Assembly (NCBI GenBank): GCA_000320605.2
Contig: KB445793.1
Location: 2,066,803-2,130,802 of the forward strand
Source of the DNA: Gelatoporia subvermispora B
Lineage: Eukaryota; Basidiomycota; Agaricomycetes; Polyporales; Gelatoporiaceae
DNA: 64,000 bases
Reading direction: 5' to 3'
In this document: positions 24,630 through 37,727 of the stretch, piece by piece
Position numbering within the stretch: the first letter of the stretch is position 1
Layout: the number at the start of each line of letters is the position of its first letter
Made by a program: the position numbers and the translations under genes
Notes under the pieces: generated by a model
The model's database searches: none
What the model saw: only the letters and a program-made list of their open reading frames with translations
Told to the model about the DNA's origin: nothing

Positions 24630-24880
24630 CAGTTTTCATGACTGCTTCCGCTTTCTCGGACCGGGGCGCGAGCGGAAACGGGAATGGTTTGGGATGACTT
24701 GGGAATGTTGGAGAACGGTCAATAAAGAGCTTACCGATCAGGCACTACCTGACAATGCCAGTACTGGGCAGGTTCAACAAGCTTGATGTCCTTCGGTATC
24801 TTTGTGAGATAAAAACAGCCACGGACCCTGCGATGGACATCTCTGAGCCTGCATTCACAAAAGCGAGTTCAGGAATGATG
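24630..24880 (-). pseudogene. Cytochrome P450 C-terminal fragment (decayed)
   Basis: On the minus strand this stretch aligns base by base with the last two exons of the intact P450 gene at 27724-29746. Where the intact gene reads RMCPGSNFADASIFMSI, the fragment reads RIIPELAFVNAGSEMSI: the heme-ligand cysteine codon TGC is now ATT and the following Gly-encoding position is GAA. A frameshift follows after SVAVF. Matching text then continues as TKIPKDIKLVEPAQYW, against SKLVVNGRIVEPAQEY. The last-exon remnant reads SHPKPFPFPLAPRSEKAEAV, against SHPKSFPLSVTPRSPKMEAL, with the intron still in the same place. Upstream P450 domains (I-helix, ExxR) were not found. It cannot encode a working enzyme. 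Confidence 0.75.
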
Positions 24881-25622
24881 CTGAGCAAGGTACTTCGATA
24901 ATAATTTGGGGACTACTACAGGATATTATTGACATCGTGAAGGCTCATGAGGTGGTCGATCCACTGAAAAGGCCCTCTCTCCGGAACAATGCGTAGTCCA
25001 TTGTACCTCTGGCACTATCCCAACAACCCAGTCGTGACACATTGACCTCAGCTCGCTCATTGAAGCTTGTGAAGGCCTCACGATACTCTCAGCCCGGCGG
25101 GGGCGCTGATGTGCCGTCATATTGTACCTAGATGCCAGAACTCCGCCGAACTCCGCCATGCATAGCTTTTCGAGCGTATTCGCCCATCGTTTTGATAGCA
25201 ACTGTATTCTATCGATCTAGCATTTGATCTCAAGCAGGAAACGATTTCATGGCGTATGGCTGATCCTGTGCGAGCCTGGTTGGCACCCGGAGCATTGGTA
25301 GTCCAGACATCCAGAATGCCACAATGATTCAGCCCACTGTTTCTGCCTGCGGAACGCAGGACGATGCAGAGGAATCCGCGGGATATCAAACTGATGTTAT
25401 CAACTGATGTCACCGGATGTACTGTCAACAAACTACTACGACAAACCCTAGACAGCTTCGTACATATGTGGCAGTAAGTCCTTCCGAAACTATGCCCTAG
25501 GTTATGCGATGTACCCTGCAATAGGCCCGCCACTACCTCTTCGACACGCGAAGTGGCATCTCAGTATTTGGACATGGAGATAATCTTAGCCGATACATAC
25601 TCAAAGTAACAATCGTTGGACT
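24881..25622. other. Intergenic, probable decayed sequence
   Basis: Minus-strand frames here (to about 25.53 kb) could include further worn P450 sequence upstream of the pseudogene tail, but no motif is readable. Confidence 0.35.
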
Positions 25623-25817
25623 TCAATCCGTACATGTAAGGGTATCAGGCGGGCAAGTTTCAACCGTGGCTGTCATCGAGATAGTCAGGATCATAAGAAA
25701 CCATGCATCGTTGTTGGAGATACTGTACTAACTTTGGGGAACTGGTGCGGGAACAGCCACAGCCACAGCTAAGAGTTGAATTGAAACAAAGGTGACGATT
25801 GAGGTGAGGATGCGCAT
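25623..25817 (-). CDS. Tiny secreted two-cysteine peptide, paralogue B (43 aa)
   Basis: Exon 1 is 25733-25817 (85 nt, the same length as in paralogues A and C), the intron is 63 nt (GTTAGT...CAG, phase 1), and exon 2 is 25623-25669. Residues 1 to about 22 form a signal peptide (MRILTSIVTFVSIQLLAVAV then AV). The mature part begins VPAPVPQ and continues TTVETCPPDTLTCTD, with two cysteines six residues apart and the CPP motif. The whole reading frame is only 44 codons including the stop, so automated annotation would usually miss it. The shared exon architecture is the main evidence that it is a real gene. No known family. Confidence 0.6.
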
Positions 25818-26904
25818 TTTGTGTCGTGAGGCTGATCGCTCATTGCAGAGTCGCTTTCAGCCCCTTTGTATGCTTGTCTCTTTGCCGTGTGAGAGCGGTA
25901 TCGCAGATCACGCGTTATTCGCGTGAAGGCTACGGAGACTATAACAGGTGGGCTCGGCTGAACTGTTATAGCCTGTGGGTGGCCACTAGCCAGTGTACGG
26001 TCTCACTCGCGCATCAGGTGCCTCAGTATGAAACATGATGAAACAATGGCAGAAATTGGGGCGCGAGGCTATTTGTAGTGCAAGAGACACTTCAAATAAT
26101 TTCATAATGAGGGGCGGGGGCACTCGAGGGAGAAAGTGCATAGTGGAGTCTGGCGGAGCTCAGGTGTCTATATACAATCTGGCGGCACGATGGCGCGCCC
26201 TGTGAATTGAGGGCCATATCTAAATACTAGGATCATCGCAATCTCTAGGGTCATGACAGGGATCGTGCAGCTGATGGAGGAAAGTGTACTGGAACTCGCT
26301 GCCTGACGAAATAAAAGACCTGCTCCGAGTTGTCGAGCAAGAAGCTCTCTTAATGGGCTGATCGACCGCCTCATGGGTCCCAACGCCACCGTCGAAATCT
26401 CCACGGAATCCTGTATGAGTCCATTCAAGAATTACAAACCTTATATTCCCAAGTTAATCAACCTTGACTCAGAGATTTCCGCTATTCTCCCAGAACACTA
26501 TGCGTACTGAAGCGTTACCGGTGAGGATCTCGCGCTGTCGGCACGGGTGCGATGCTTGAGACTTGTGATCCGTCTTTGTGCTTCTTTGGGCGCACTCGCC
26601 CATCGATCTGAAGGCAGCCGTCACAGCTTTATCCTTCCTTCCCGTTCACAGTCGTGAGAGTTCCTAGTCCGAGGCAGATCATGCATAACGAAACCGGCGT
26701 TTAACGGAGGAAGCGCTCGAGTGGCTACATGACAATTCCGGCACCCTTCAAGCTCCAGAATCCAGTCTCCACCGTGAACGCAGGACAGATCCAGCACGTT
26801 GATCGCTCTAAAACTCCGAATGAGTCGTATCCCAATAATTGAAGAACTGCGGCTGGGTAAACACTCGAGATTCGTGGAGAGCAAGCTGGTCAAGTATACC
26901 TCGT
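25818..26904. other. Intergenic, no supported gene
   Basis: An 86-codon minus frame (26168-26428) has no domain or splice context. The promoter of paralogue B should lie at its left end (a TACAAA box about 50 nt upstream of the ATG). Confidence 0.4.
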
Positions 26905-27089
26905 CTAGCTCGGCGGGCAGAAGGCCATCTGTCCGCACGCTTCTTCGCCTGCGCAAAATCGATTAATTGCAGCTCGGTGAATGCGAGATAGTGTTGCAAC
27001 TTACCGCGTTTCTCAGGCACCGCCGTTGCCGTAGCCACAGTCGCCGCGACGAGAAGGGCGCAAATGCAAGTATAAAGGCGCAAGTTCAT
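26905..27089 (-). CDS. Tiny secreted two-cysteine peptide, paralogue C (42 aa)
   Basis: Exon 1 is 27005-27089 (85 nt), the intron is 56 nt (GTAAGT...CAG, phase 1), and exon 2 is 26905-26948. The signal peptide (MNLRLYTCICALLVAATVAT) closely resembles that of paralogue A at its start (both MNLR). The end of exon 1 encodes VPEKR, a dibasic Kex2-type site, and the remainder is GEEACGQMAFCPPS with two cysteines five residues apart. Kex2 cleavage after KR would release a 14-residue peptide. TATAAATA on the coding strand (27066-27073 is within the flank; the box proper is at 27166-27173) lies 77 nt upstream of the ATG. Family unknown; the processed-peptide idea is inference. Confidence 0.6.
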
Positions 27090-27723
27090 TGTAGAGGCTT
27101 TGGTTTGATACACTTGTGACAGGTGCTGAGGTTTCGATACTGTCTACCTCGCAGAACAGCACACGTATTTATACACGCAGCTCCCATAGCCACCCTCGCT
27201 TGAGTTCCTGGGAACACATGAATTCTCAAGAAAAGACAAATTGTATCCCCATGAATGAACCACAGGATGTTACCCCAGGACTAGGCCGGCCCATTTTTGC
27301 GGGTTATGTCAACTTGCGGGATATGTTCCGTGTCCTGTTGAATGAATACACAGTCGCCGAACTGCACCGACAGGGCAGGATGTCATGCAGGATGTCGACG
27401 CAAGCGGCATTGCCTCGCTCCGCATATCAATGATAACATTCCGCACGCGCCTGCGGCCTTGTGGCGCTCAGGTTCACACCTGTGATACGCAAAGTGTCCA
27501 CGTCGCTCGAGTGGAATCGTGGTACCGTCGTACTTCGCTTTGTACAGGTAACAAGGACGGCACCAATCATCTGTGCGGGGGCAGCGTGTGGTACCTTACA
27601 TGATACGGTATACCGACAGAATCAGCCGTCTATTGCGGACCTGATCACAGACAGCGAGCGCGTAAGGTAGGATCTGGACCAAGAATAGAGACCGCCAAAA
27701 CGCATGAGGTTGCGCTGTCCGAC
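27090..27723. other. Intergenic, no supported gene
   Basis: Contains the TATA box of paralogue C at 27166-27173. Plus-strand frames at 27.4-27.7 kb show no domain. Confidence 0.45.
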
Positions 27724-29746
27724 TCAATACAGCTGGATCGCTCTGATCAAAGCTTCCATCTTCGGGGATCGCGGTGTGACCGACAGAGGAAATGACTTTG
27801 GGTGACTGCAGTCAAATGATGAGATCCCGACCGCATATGAAATACAGCTATGCCGTACCTAACAACTCCGGATGAGTACTCTTGTGCTGGCTCTACTATT
27901 CGGCCGTTCACCACTAGTTTGGAGATGTCGAACGCAGCCAAAGACCTGACAATGGACATAAAAATGGACGCGTCTGCAAAATTCGAGCCGGGGCACATGC
28001 TGCAAAATCAAATCCGATGAGACTGGCCACCATTTGGCGCATCAGAATGACTACTCACCGTCTGCCGAAGCCGAAGGCAAGCGAGCGTGGGTCCATCTCG
28101 GGGTTTCGGTCGTGGGACGGCAGAAAACGCCCAGGGTTGAATTGAAATGGATCCGCATATGTTTCCGGGTCATGGAGGAATTTCCTGCACAAATCGGAGG
28201 CAAGTTAGTGGGCATTCCACTCTGTGAAATTTGTCAGGCGGTACCAGACATTGGGAACGACATAGGTTCCTTCCGGGAATGTGTACCCTTTGTACACGTC
28301 ATCTTGGGTAAGACGGCGATACCCACCTGCAGCCCATCAGGTTGATATCAGATCCCACCACCTGTGAAACGTTGTGCGTACCTAGCGGGGCGACAGGGTG
28401 CCAACGGATAACCTCCAGCATCAGTGCATTTACATACGGAAGGCGGTCGCGATCGGCGTAGCACGGAAGACAGTCAGTGCCGATGACCGTATCGATTTCA
28501 CGCTGTGCTATCTTCTGAACCTCTGGATAGCAAGTCATAGCCAGAAAGAAAGTGCAGATAGCAGATACGGTCTAATGGCCGGTGGGTCAACGACATGCTA
28601 TGAGAAGAGGGGCACACTCACTGTATCTGAACCAGCTCCATAAATCGACCCTGCGGCATCCTTTATCAGCGTCTCCCGTTCATCTGTGATGCATTCCGAC
28701 ATATGCAGGGAGACGAAACTCGGTGTCGCTGTACCCTTTGCCTAGGCAGTTTTCCGACGTCAGTGGCCACAACTATCCCAGGTAGGAGCTCACCATTTGT
28801 TCTTTGACATATTCATGTGGAGCATCGTGCATAGCACGAACATTCTCCCGCGCGACCTGGGCATATCTCTTCCATCCGGCTCCAGGAAACCAGGCAGGTA
28901 CGTGTTTGACTATGATTGCCATCATCTTGAGCTACGGATGCAAGATGGAGAAAAAGAACGACAAACGGGTGGGCACCAGATCGGCTGCGAAGGCCCCAGG
29001 CAGCGTCAATGCAGCGAAGTCGTCATTTGCTCTTCTCGAAATCGTGACGAGATGATCGTCCTCCTCTCGTATGCGATAACCATGAGATATCGCCAAGATA
29101 AGGGCAGCAGCACTCCTGGGGCATGACATCAGAGGATATCTACAGAACTAGAGCTACAAGACCCACTTGCGCACTTGGCCCTCTAGGTCCTTCGGATTGT
29201 TCAGAACTCGGAGCAAGAAATGGTGAGACTGCTCCTCAAGTACGTGGACGAATTGTTCCACATTCTTTCGAGTCCCGAACAATGGCGTAAAGAGCCGTCG
29301 TAGGCTACGCAGGCGTTCATCGTAATGGCTCAAGATAATAGTCCTTTCCCACCCTGCGATCTCTCCACAGACAGTGAGTGATGGACGATCCGAGTAGATA
29401 GCACCCCTCTTTTCGAACAATTCTATGGTATGTTCCAAGGAGTTCAGCACGACGTATGTCTGCCCGAGAACCTTGACAGAAACTAGGTCCCCTGAGGCAC
29501 GTATCAGGGACCTTGGAGAGGCACAACAAGGTTAGTGGACGATCTACCGTATTCTTCACCCCACTTTGCGAACGTCTTCCATGGGTAATCTAGAGGCATG
29601 TCAAATAAATTTCCTATGAATGGCAGTCCTTTCGGCCCCGGGGGTAAGGTCGATGATCCCTTGTGGCTCATCCAGACCGTGTAGATAACCACGCAGATAA
29701 GCGCACAAGCGGACGCAGCAAATGCCAGTTCGCTGAAGCCGGGCAT
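27724..29746 (-). CDS. Cytochrome P450 monooxygenase
   Basis: A multi-exon gene with a complete set of P450 landmarks. The N-terminal membrane anchor is MPGFSELAFAASACALICVV, followed by the proline-rich hinge LPPGPKGLPFIGNLF. The oxygen-binding I-helix is AGSIYGAGSDTTVS (a splice site falls inside it). The ExxR motif is in LMLEVIRWHPVAPLG, and the PERF-type region in PFQFNPGRFLP. The heme loop is FGFGRRMCPG, with the cysteine just after an intron (acceptor near 27,998). The last exon reads SHPKSFPLSVTPRSPKMEAL and stops at 27724. Length (about 510 residues) is normal. It resembles the large basidiomycete microsomal P450 groups often named after O-methylsterigmatocystin oxidoreductase; the substrate is unknown. 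A dead copy of its tail lies 3 kb downstream. Confidence 0.9.
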
Positions 29747-30637
29747 GATACGAGAAGCAACGAGGGAGAGCGGCTCGTCATCTGGTCTTGCAGTCGGGAT
29801 TTTATGAGGCCGCTCGAGAGGTCACACATTCATGCATCATGACTGATAGGTGGCCACTAACACTGCACCCAGATGTGGATACATGGAAGCCTGTCAGGAG
29901 CCGTCAAGGCGCGCGGAAGAATGCTCCGTGACAGATTAAGCAAGTGTACGTACGTTGACAACAAACAAGGCAGGAGTAACACACCCCGCACCTGGGGAAA
30001 CCGGGGACGATATCCTCAGAGACTTCGGAATGTTTCCGATATTCTAGTATACTCAGTTCGCGATGTCCACAAGCGCCCTCCGGGGAAGTAGAGGCATGCA
30101 GTACTGCACACCTTGCACATTGGCCGATTTTGCGATTCATAGCTATAAGCGCGGTGTCACGCCGCCTCGATCGTGCCTGTCTGTAAGACTGTGATGTCGG
30201 ACTTGGTACTCCAAGGCTCGCAAAGATGTGTGTTTCCCTCAAGTTCTTGATGGCCTTAGTGAGAATGCGCGAGGTCGGTTTCCACAAAGCAGCCATAGAG
30301 TTGTGGACTTGAGCTTCGGGGGCGAAATTTCTGTGCAGTCTCCTGACACATGATTGTTTTCGGCAGCGAGAATCCGAGCAGTTCGCGTCTCCTCTGCGGA
30401 TCGGATGGAGTCACCCAGGTATAGGGCGGATAGGCGAGACGACGGCAAGTCATGAACGAGGAGGAGGGCGTCTGCCAGAGCGTCGTGCGGCGCGCGCACG
30501 CGTCTGACAGGACGCGACTTCAACGCCTCCTTCCCTAAAGCGTTCATAACACCAGGCTTGCATGTGCTGACAGCAAGCTACGATTGATCCCCTACTCTCT
30601 GATCTAGGACAATCCACCAAGGACTCCTCTCCAGTAA
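29747..30637. other. Intergenic, no firm gene
   Basis: Minus-strand frames of 80-130 codons (29904-30296, 30239-30547, 30450-30695) overlap one another and lack domains; they are probably chance. The region holds the P450 promoter and the promoter of the dynactin gene. Confidence 0.4.
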
Positions 30638-32539
30638 ATGTCAGCAAGCATTGAGTACTACTGTCCGTGTCTGGCAGCTTCGCCGCATCCGCCACCTCCG
30701 CATCTGGCGTCCTCGTCGTATTCCTTTCATCCTTTGCACAACCTATACTTCTGCGAGGAATGTGACGCTGTTAGATGCAATCGCTGTGTTCTGGTGGAAG
30801 TAAGCGGATACTTCTGCCCTAACTGTCTCTTTGAAGTGCCCAGCGCAAGTGTCCGTGCGGAGAAGAACCGGTGAGGGCCCTGGCAGAAGTATCTGCCTTG
30901 TCATCTTATTCGGAATCTCTCATAGATGTGCTCGAAACTGCTTCAATTGTCCGATATGCCGTAACACTTTATCGGTGGTCGCTTCGGACCCCGAAGGCAA
31001 TGAGGGTCGTATGTCGCCCATTGTTTCGAACACCTTAGGAGAGCCACCATTCTTCCTCTTCTGCAATAACTGTAGATGGGACTCCGCAGAAATTGGTATA
31101 ACGTTTGAGAAGCCAACTGGGCTCGCTGGTATGTGCTCTGTGCCACTCTGAGTGTACAGCATCTTAATAACCTTTGTAGCACAGCTGCAGAAGTTTGAAG
31201 ACTCAGCGCCGGATGCACTCGAGTTTGAGCACCTGAAAGAGCACTTTGAGCCCTACCTACGTGCATCCTCCTCCGCCCTGCCCACCACCACAGCACACTC
31301 ACACCATCACGTCAACCCTATCACAGCCGCAGCTTCCTCGGCTCTTGCCCGAGATGTCCCTGGGGTAGGGAAGTACAACCCTCTAACGCGCAGTCGCGTC
31401 GGACGCGACAAGAACGCTGGAAAGCAAGAGATACCAGATTACAATAGCAGGGTCGAGATTGGTACACTGGGTGCGCTGGGAGCAGGGGGTGGCGACTCGG
31501 ACGTCGAGTTCATGCGTCGGTTGGAGGATATGGCTGAGGTGGCGGCCCTGGAGCAACGATGGGTGAATAGTTGGACTGCATCATTGCGTAGCAGGTGAGT
31601 ACGTCTCTCGACGACGATCAATGGGGCTGGGACCATACTGCTTGCTTCGATAGCGACCTCAAGCCATTGCGGATCCCTTTACAAGTGAAGAAGTCGAAGC
31701 GTTGTCCTGCATGTCGTCATATCTTAATCAAGCCGGAGCAAAAATCACAATCTACACGGTACAAGATCAAACTGGTCGCGGCGAATTACCTCCCGGCTAT
31801 ACATGTCAGCTTGCCGCATGCCATAGCTGCAATGGAGCTGATGAAGCGGTCACCTTCGCTGAACAAGTCCCTCTCCTCCGTGGTAGATGATCCCTCTGTC
31901 ACGGGTCTTATGCCAGGGAAGACGTACGCCTTCCACCTGGCCTTCACCAACCCACTCTACGACCCAATCCAAGTGCGGCTAAAGAAGGTTCAGCCAAAAC
32001 CCATGGTCAATACGGACGAAGACCATGATAAGCCGCGCAGAGTGCCGTTCCAGGTCAGCCTACCTACGGCAGCCATCGGGATTGCTGCCTTCGCAGAGGC
32101 GTGGGAGTATGAGGACGACGAGGAAGATATGTTTGGACTGGAAGAAGACGACCTGGATATGGACGCCCACGGGGGAACGGGCAAGGATGGACGAGGCAAG
32201 ACTCGGACGGTTGGTGTGATTGAGCGACGAGCGAATACTACGGTCATTAGTGGGGAGGTCATTCTCACGAAGGAAGCCCGGGGCAATGTTAGGGTAAGTC
32301 TCTCTCCCATCTGACTTTATCCACCAGCTGAGTTGACAACGACATAGTTCAACATGCTCGTGTCGTACACATATCGCTCCGATGATCCAGAGCCGCCCGA
32401 GGAGAACGAGGATGGCACGCCGTCCCGCTCACATGCGGCACCCAAGGCACCGGAGATGAAAAACTTTTCATTTTACACTGTAGTCGACCTTGGGCCCGTC
32501 GTTAGGCGAGAAGAATCGCGTAGTGAATACGATGCTTGA
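30638..32539 (+). CDS. DCTN4: Dynactin subunit 4 (p62)
   Basis: Five exons: 30638-30870, 30926-31128, 31180-31594, 31654-32293 and 32348-32539. The N-terminus shows the cysteine-rich zinc-binding module of dynactin p62: YYCPC, FCEECDAVRCNRC, YFCPNC, CARNCFNCPICRNTL and FCNNCRW. A central region contains LKPLRIPLQVKKSKRCPACR, and a beta-rich C-terminal domain ends FSFYTVVDLG. p62 sits at the pointed end of the Arp1 filament in the dynactin complex and helps dynein-driven transport of nuclei and vesicles along microtubules; the Neurospora crassa counterpart is ro-2. An acidic EDDEEDMFGLEEDD insertion is visible near residue 420. The gene looks intact. Confidence 0.93.
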
Positions 32540-32944
32540 CGATGATCATGACGTTATTGTTATACGCAGAGCAGATACCCTCCCTCCCGCAGTCGTGCCC
32601 ACCATTGTCATTTCAAATAGTTTATAGCGTACTGATACCGTTCATTGTCTTGCCTCACGTCTATCTCCCGCACGTCCTTGGCCAGGCACTAGCAGTTCGA
32701 GAAAGTCGTATGGCGGCGTTTACAGTGCAAGCTATACGGGGCAGCCAATGGGAGGTGAGGAATGTACTGATGTATCACGTCCGCGTCAAGTCCGCCCTGG
32801 AAACGATGCACCTGGTCGAGATGCCCAACCGTCCAGCTTGTTCCGCCCCTTCCCCTGCTATACCCATCCAACACCCTGCATGTCGTCAAACAGGCCTTGC
32901 CAGGCGCAGGCTTAACGTTCATTACCACAATCTCAGCGCAGATA
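32540..32944. other. Intergenic, no supported gene
   Basis: 405 bp between two plus-strand genes. An open frame continues upstream of the next ATG but without a start or known motif. Confidence 0.5.
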
Positions 32945-34051
32945 ATGGAGGAGCCCAGCTCGCCCGAGGCGGTAATCTCTGACTCTGGAACTACGGGTAG
33001 TCCGCCGGAAGAAGCCAGGCCACAGGCAGGTCCTCTGCCTTCCAAGAGGGGTGAGATTGGCTATCAAGAGGGCGTGCATGATGCATCTCAGTCGAACGAC
33101 GGAGCTGAGACTACAGCTCTCCCGGGGAGACACCCAGCAGACCAAGCGGGGTCCTCGACGAATGTCTCATCCTCTCAGACGTCCACCACCAACGGTGACT
33201 CGTCCTCATCCTCGCGGGCTGCTCCTGAAGAAGGCACACTGCCTCGCTCACCCTCACCCGCACCGTCGTCCGTCCGTTCTACCAGTAAACGCTTCATCGC
33301 CCTCCTCAAACCCAGGTCGAATCCGACCGTCTTCGGCATCCATGCGACCACCCTCCTTACCTTCATCCTCGACCTAGGGCTGCTCGGGGCCACCCTCGCT
33401 GGATGGGTCATCATCATCAAGCGGATGCAGGCCATGTCCACGAGCAGTACAGGCAACAGCGCGTTCGGCGCGAGCTCTGCGCAGATCTTCGTGCACGTCG
33501 CGTTCGCGATCACCGTTCTCGCAGAAATCATCTTCATCGAGCGCTGCATCTTCCGTATCCGTGCCGAGCGGTACTGCTACCTTCACCCCGGCGCGGTGCT
33601 ACCCACCTCGCGCCAACATGCGGAGGCGACCATCGGGATGGGCATTGCTCCTTGGCACCGCCCGCCACTGCCGACATACGCCGCGGCGCTTGCACAGAGT
33701 GGCTTAGGCACAGGAGACGTCGAAGACAATGTTATCGCGATCCCTCCGCCGCCCGCGTACGGAAATACGCGTGGAAGCACTTTGCTGCTTGCTGGGTTTA
33801 TTAGCAACACGCTGCGTGCTCAGCGCTCGCAAACCCGGAGCAGTGCAACATCGGTCAACTCTTCCAATGAGCAGAGAAGAGAGACGCAATCGCAGTCTGT
33901 GCCGGAGGACCGACCGATGAGCTACATGAGCGTTGACCCGGATTGGGAGGAACGGTGCGATGCGGATAGGGCGATGCGGCTCGAGGAAACGCTGGCACGC
34001 CTGGAGGATGGGGGTGCTACCGCGGAGACTGTGCAGCAAAGCCGCAGATAG
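32945..34051 (+). CDS. Two-transmembrane hypothetical protein
   Basis: A single-exon frame of 368 codons from the ATG at 32945. The first 120 residues are Ser/Pro/Glu-rich and disordered. Two hydrophobic helices follow (LLTFILDLGLLGATLAGWVI and FVHVAFAITVLAEIIFI) around residues 140-215, then a short basic stretch (RCIFRIRAERYCYLHPG) and a long polar tail containing two proline motifs (PPLPTYAAAL, PPPPAYGN) that resemble WW-domain ligands. The absence of introns is unusual in this neighbourhood. It resembles uncharacterised basidiomycete membrane proteins; no function is assigned. The PY-like motifs suggest ubiquitin-ligase adaptor binding, which is an inference. Confidence 0.78.
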   Translation: MEEPSSPEAVISDSGTTGSPPEEARPQAGPLPSKRGEIGYQEGVHDASQSNDGAETTALPGRHPADQAGSSTNVSSSQTSTTNGDSSSSSRAAPEEGTLPRSPSPAPSSVRSTSKRFIALLKPRSNPTVFGIHATTLLTFILDLGLLGATLAGWVIIIKRMQAMSTSSTGNSAFGASSAQIFVHVAFAITVLAEIIFIERCIFRIRAERYCYLHPGAVLPTSRQHAEATIGMGIAPWHRPPLPTYAAALAQSGLGTGDVEDNVIAIPPPPAYGNTRGSTLLLAGFISNTLRAQRSQTRSSATSVNSSNEQRRETQSQSVPEDRPMSYMSVDPDWEERCDADRAMRLEETLARLEDGGATAETVQQSRR

Positions 34052-35096
34052 GTAGGTGGGCTAGTATGCATGCCTAGATGTTCTGGCTTCTGATGCAAAG
34101 ACATAGGGCCCAGCGTATATTCCAGTGGAGATTTTCCACGCTTCGCGTTTTCATTCACGTCATTCCTTGTACGCTTCCCATGTTGACTCAGTCGACGCCG
34201 GATGTTCAACGCACCGGAAAATTTCTGTATATTTGCTGGACATTTACAGTGTTCTTGTTTTCGGTGCTACGGACAAATGTATAGTACTTCCGCAGGTTGT
34301 CGACTAGTTGTCTGCGTTCATACTAGGTCTTCGTGTTCACATAGCTATAACTCCCAGCCCATCATTTTCTTGCCTTGAGATCACGAAGACTATGCGAGAA
34401 CGAAATATTTTTTGGAACATGTCAGAGCGGATGACGACTGCTCGGCAGACATTCTAGCTCGGAGTCGGCGGCGTTGTTGGCCAAGATTCTTGATTTGGAA
34501 TTCTGTAAACTCTCGCAGCCTCTCGGGATCATTAGACGGGTATGTCGGGGTCAGTCTCCTGCCAGAAGATGCTTCATGACCGGATCGTCGGCGAGGAGAG
34601 AACTCGACCATTCCAACAAAAGCTCAATGCAAATCGCCCTGAGCAGCATGAAACTTTGCAGCATGTCCTATCACCGCACTCCGCTCATACTCGGGGCCTT
34701 CCAATTCACGTAATTCTACAGCAAATGACGCTCTTTCCGCCCAGCTCCGAGCTCTTCACGGGACCGACAGGTGAAGCAGGAGCACATGCATGTACCCGAG
34801 GGTCGCTGTCAGAACCTGTTGCGCAGTGCATCTGACCATGGAATGTGCTCGTGCCCTGCGACGCATCTGGCTCGCCATCTTGACATTTTATGACTGTGCT
34901 CTCCTGGAAGTCGAACGGGCTCGCACAAATTGGACCTCGGAACAGAGGTCGGCGACGATGGCATCACAGGTCCCATTCACCCCGGGCCATATGGACCCAA
35001 AAGTCAGCCGCCTTCCATACGATCGCCTGACCAGCCTCTTCGGACGTCTCATTGAACGACAGCGATGGCAACGGCAGCTGGGATCCACCTGACGAG
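34052..35096. other. Intergenic, about 1.0 kb
   Basis: Promoter space of the glucoamylase gene and the 3' flank of the membrane-protein gene. Short frames only. Confidence 0.45.
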
Positions 35097-35102
35097 TATA
35101 AA
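35097..35102 (+). promoter_or_regulatory. TATA box of the glucoamylase gene
   Basis: TATAAA lies 61 nt upstream of the glucoamylase ATG, at a normal distance for a filamentous-fungal core promoter. Confidence 0.55.
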
Positions 35103-35137
35103 GAGTGCGAACGTCCTGCGTGAGGTCTCAAACGTGA

Positions 35138-37298
<2,161 letters not shown>

Positions 37299-37727
37299 GC
37301 AGCTCGAGGCGGATGGCAGGGTGGAAGGCAAAGATGCGATCGATATATTTGATTCTGCTACTGACATTGACGGTGTCTGTTACGAATTTGATTGATTTAC
37401 CTACTTACAGTATGAGATGTCCGACAGCGGAACGAGCCACTCGCGGCGAACAGTCAACACAGGAAGTGCTGGACCGCGAGGGTCAAAGAGCTTCGATAAT
37501 AATTTTCCGAGTACGTCGACAGGCGAAAGCGAGGGACACAATCAACGCGAGGCCGAATTGCAGCGCTTCCGCCTGAGGTACACCGTAGGTGTTCGCTCTC
37601 GGGATATGGGCGTAGGGGCACTCAGGTATATTATGACTCACGTTCAAGATCCTCAACACTGTAGAATGTTACATTGGCTTTACTTTGTCAGCACAATACA
37701 AGTTGCATGATAGCATACAACGTAGGT
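37299..37727. other. Convergent intergenic region
   Basis: 3' flanks of the glucoamylase and GCFC genes; no coding signal. Confidence 0.5.

Noticed and set aside
30239..30547. 102-codon minus-strand frame upstream of the dynactin gene
   Set aside because: Overlaps other frames of similar length, has no domain and no coherent splicing; insufficient to call.
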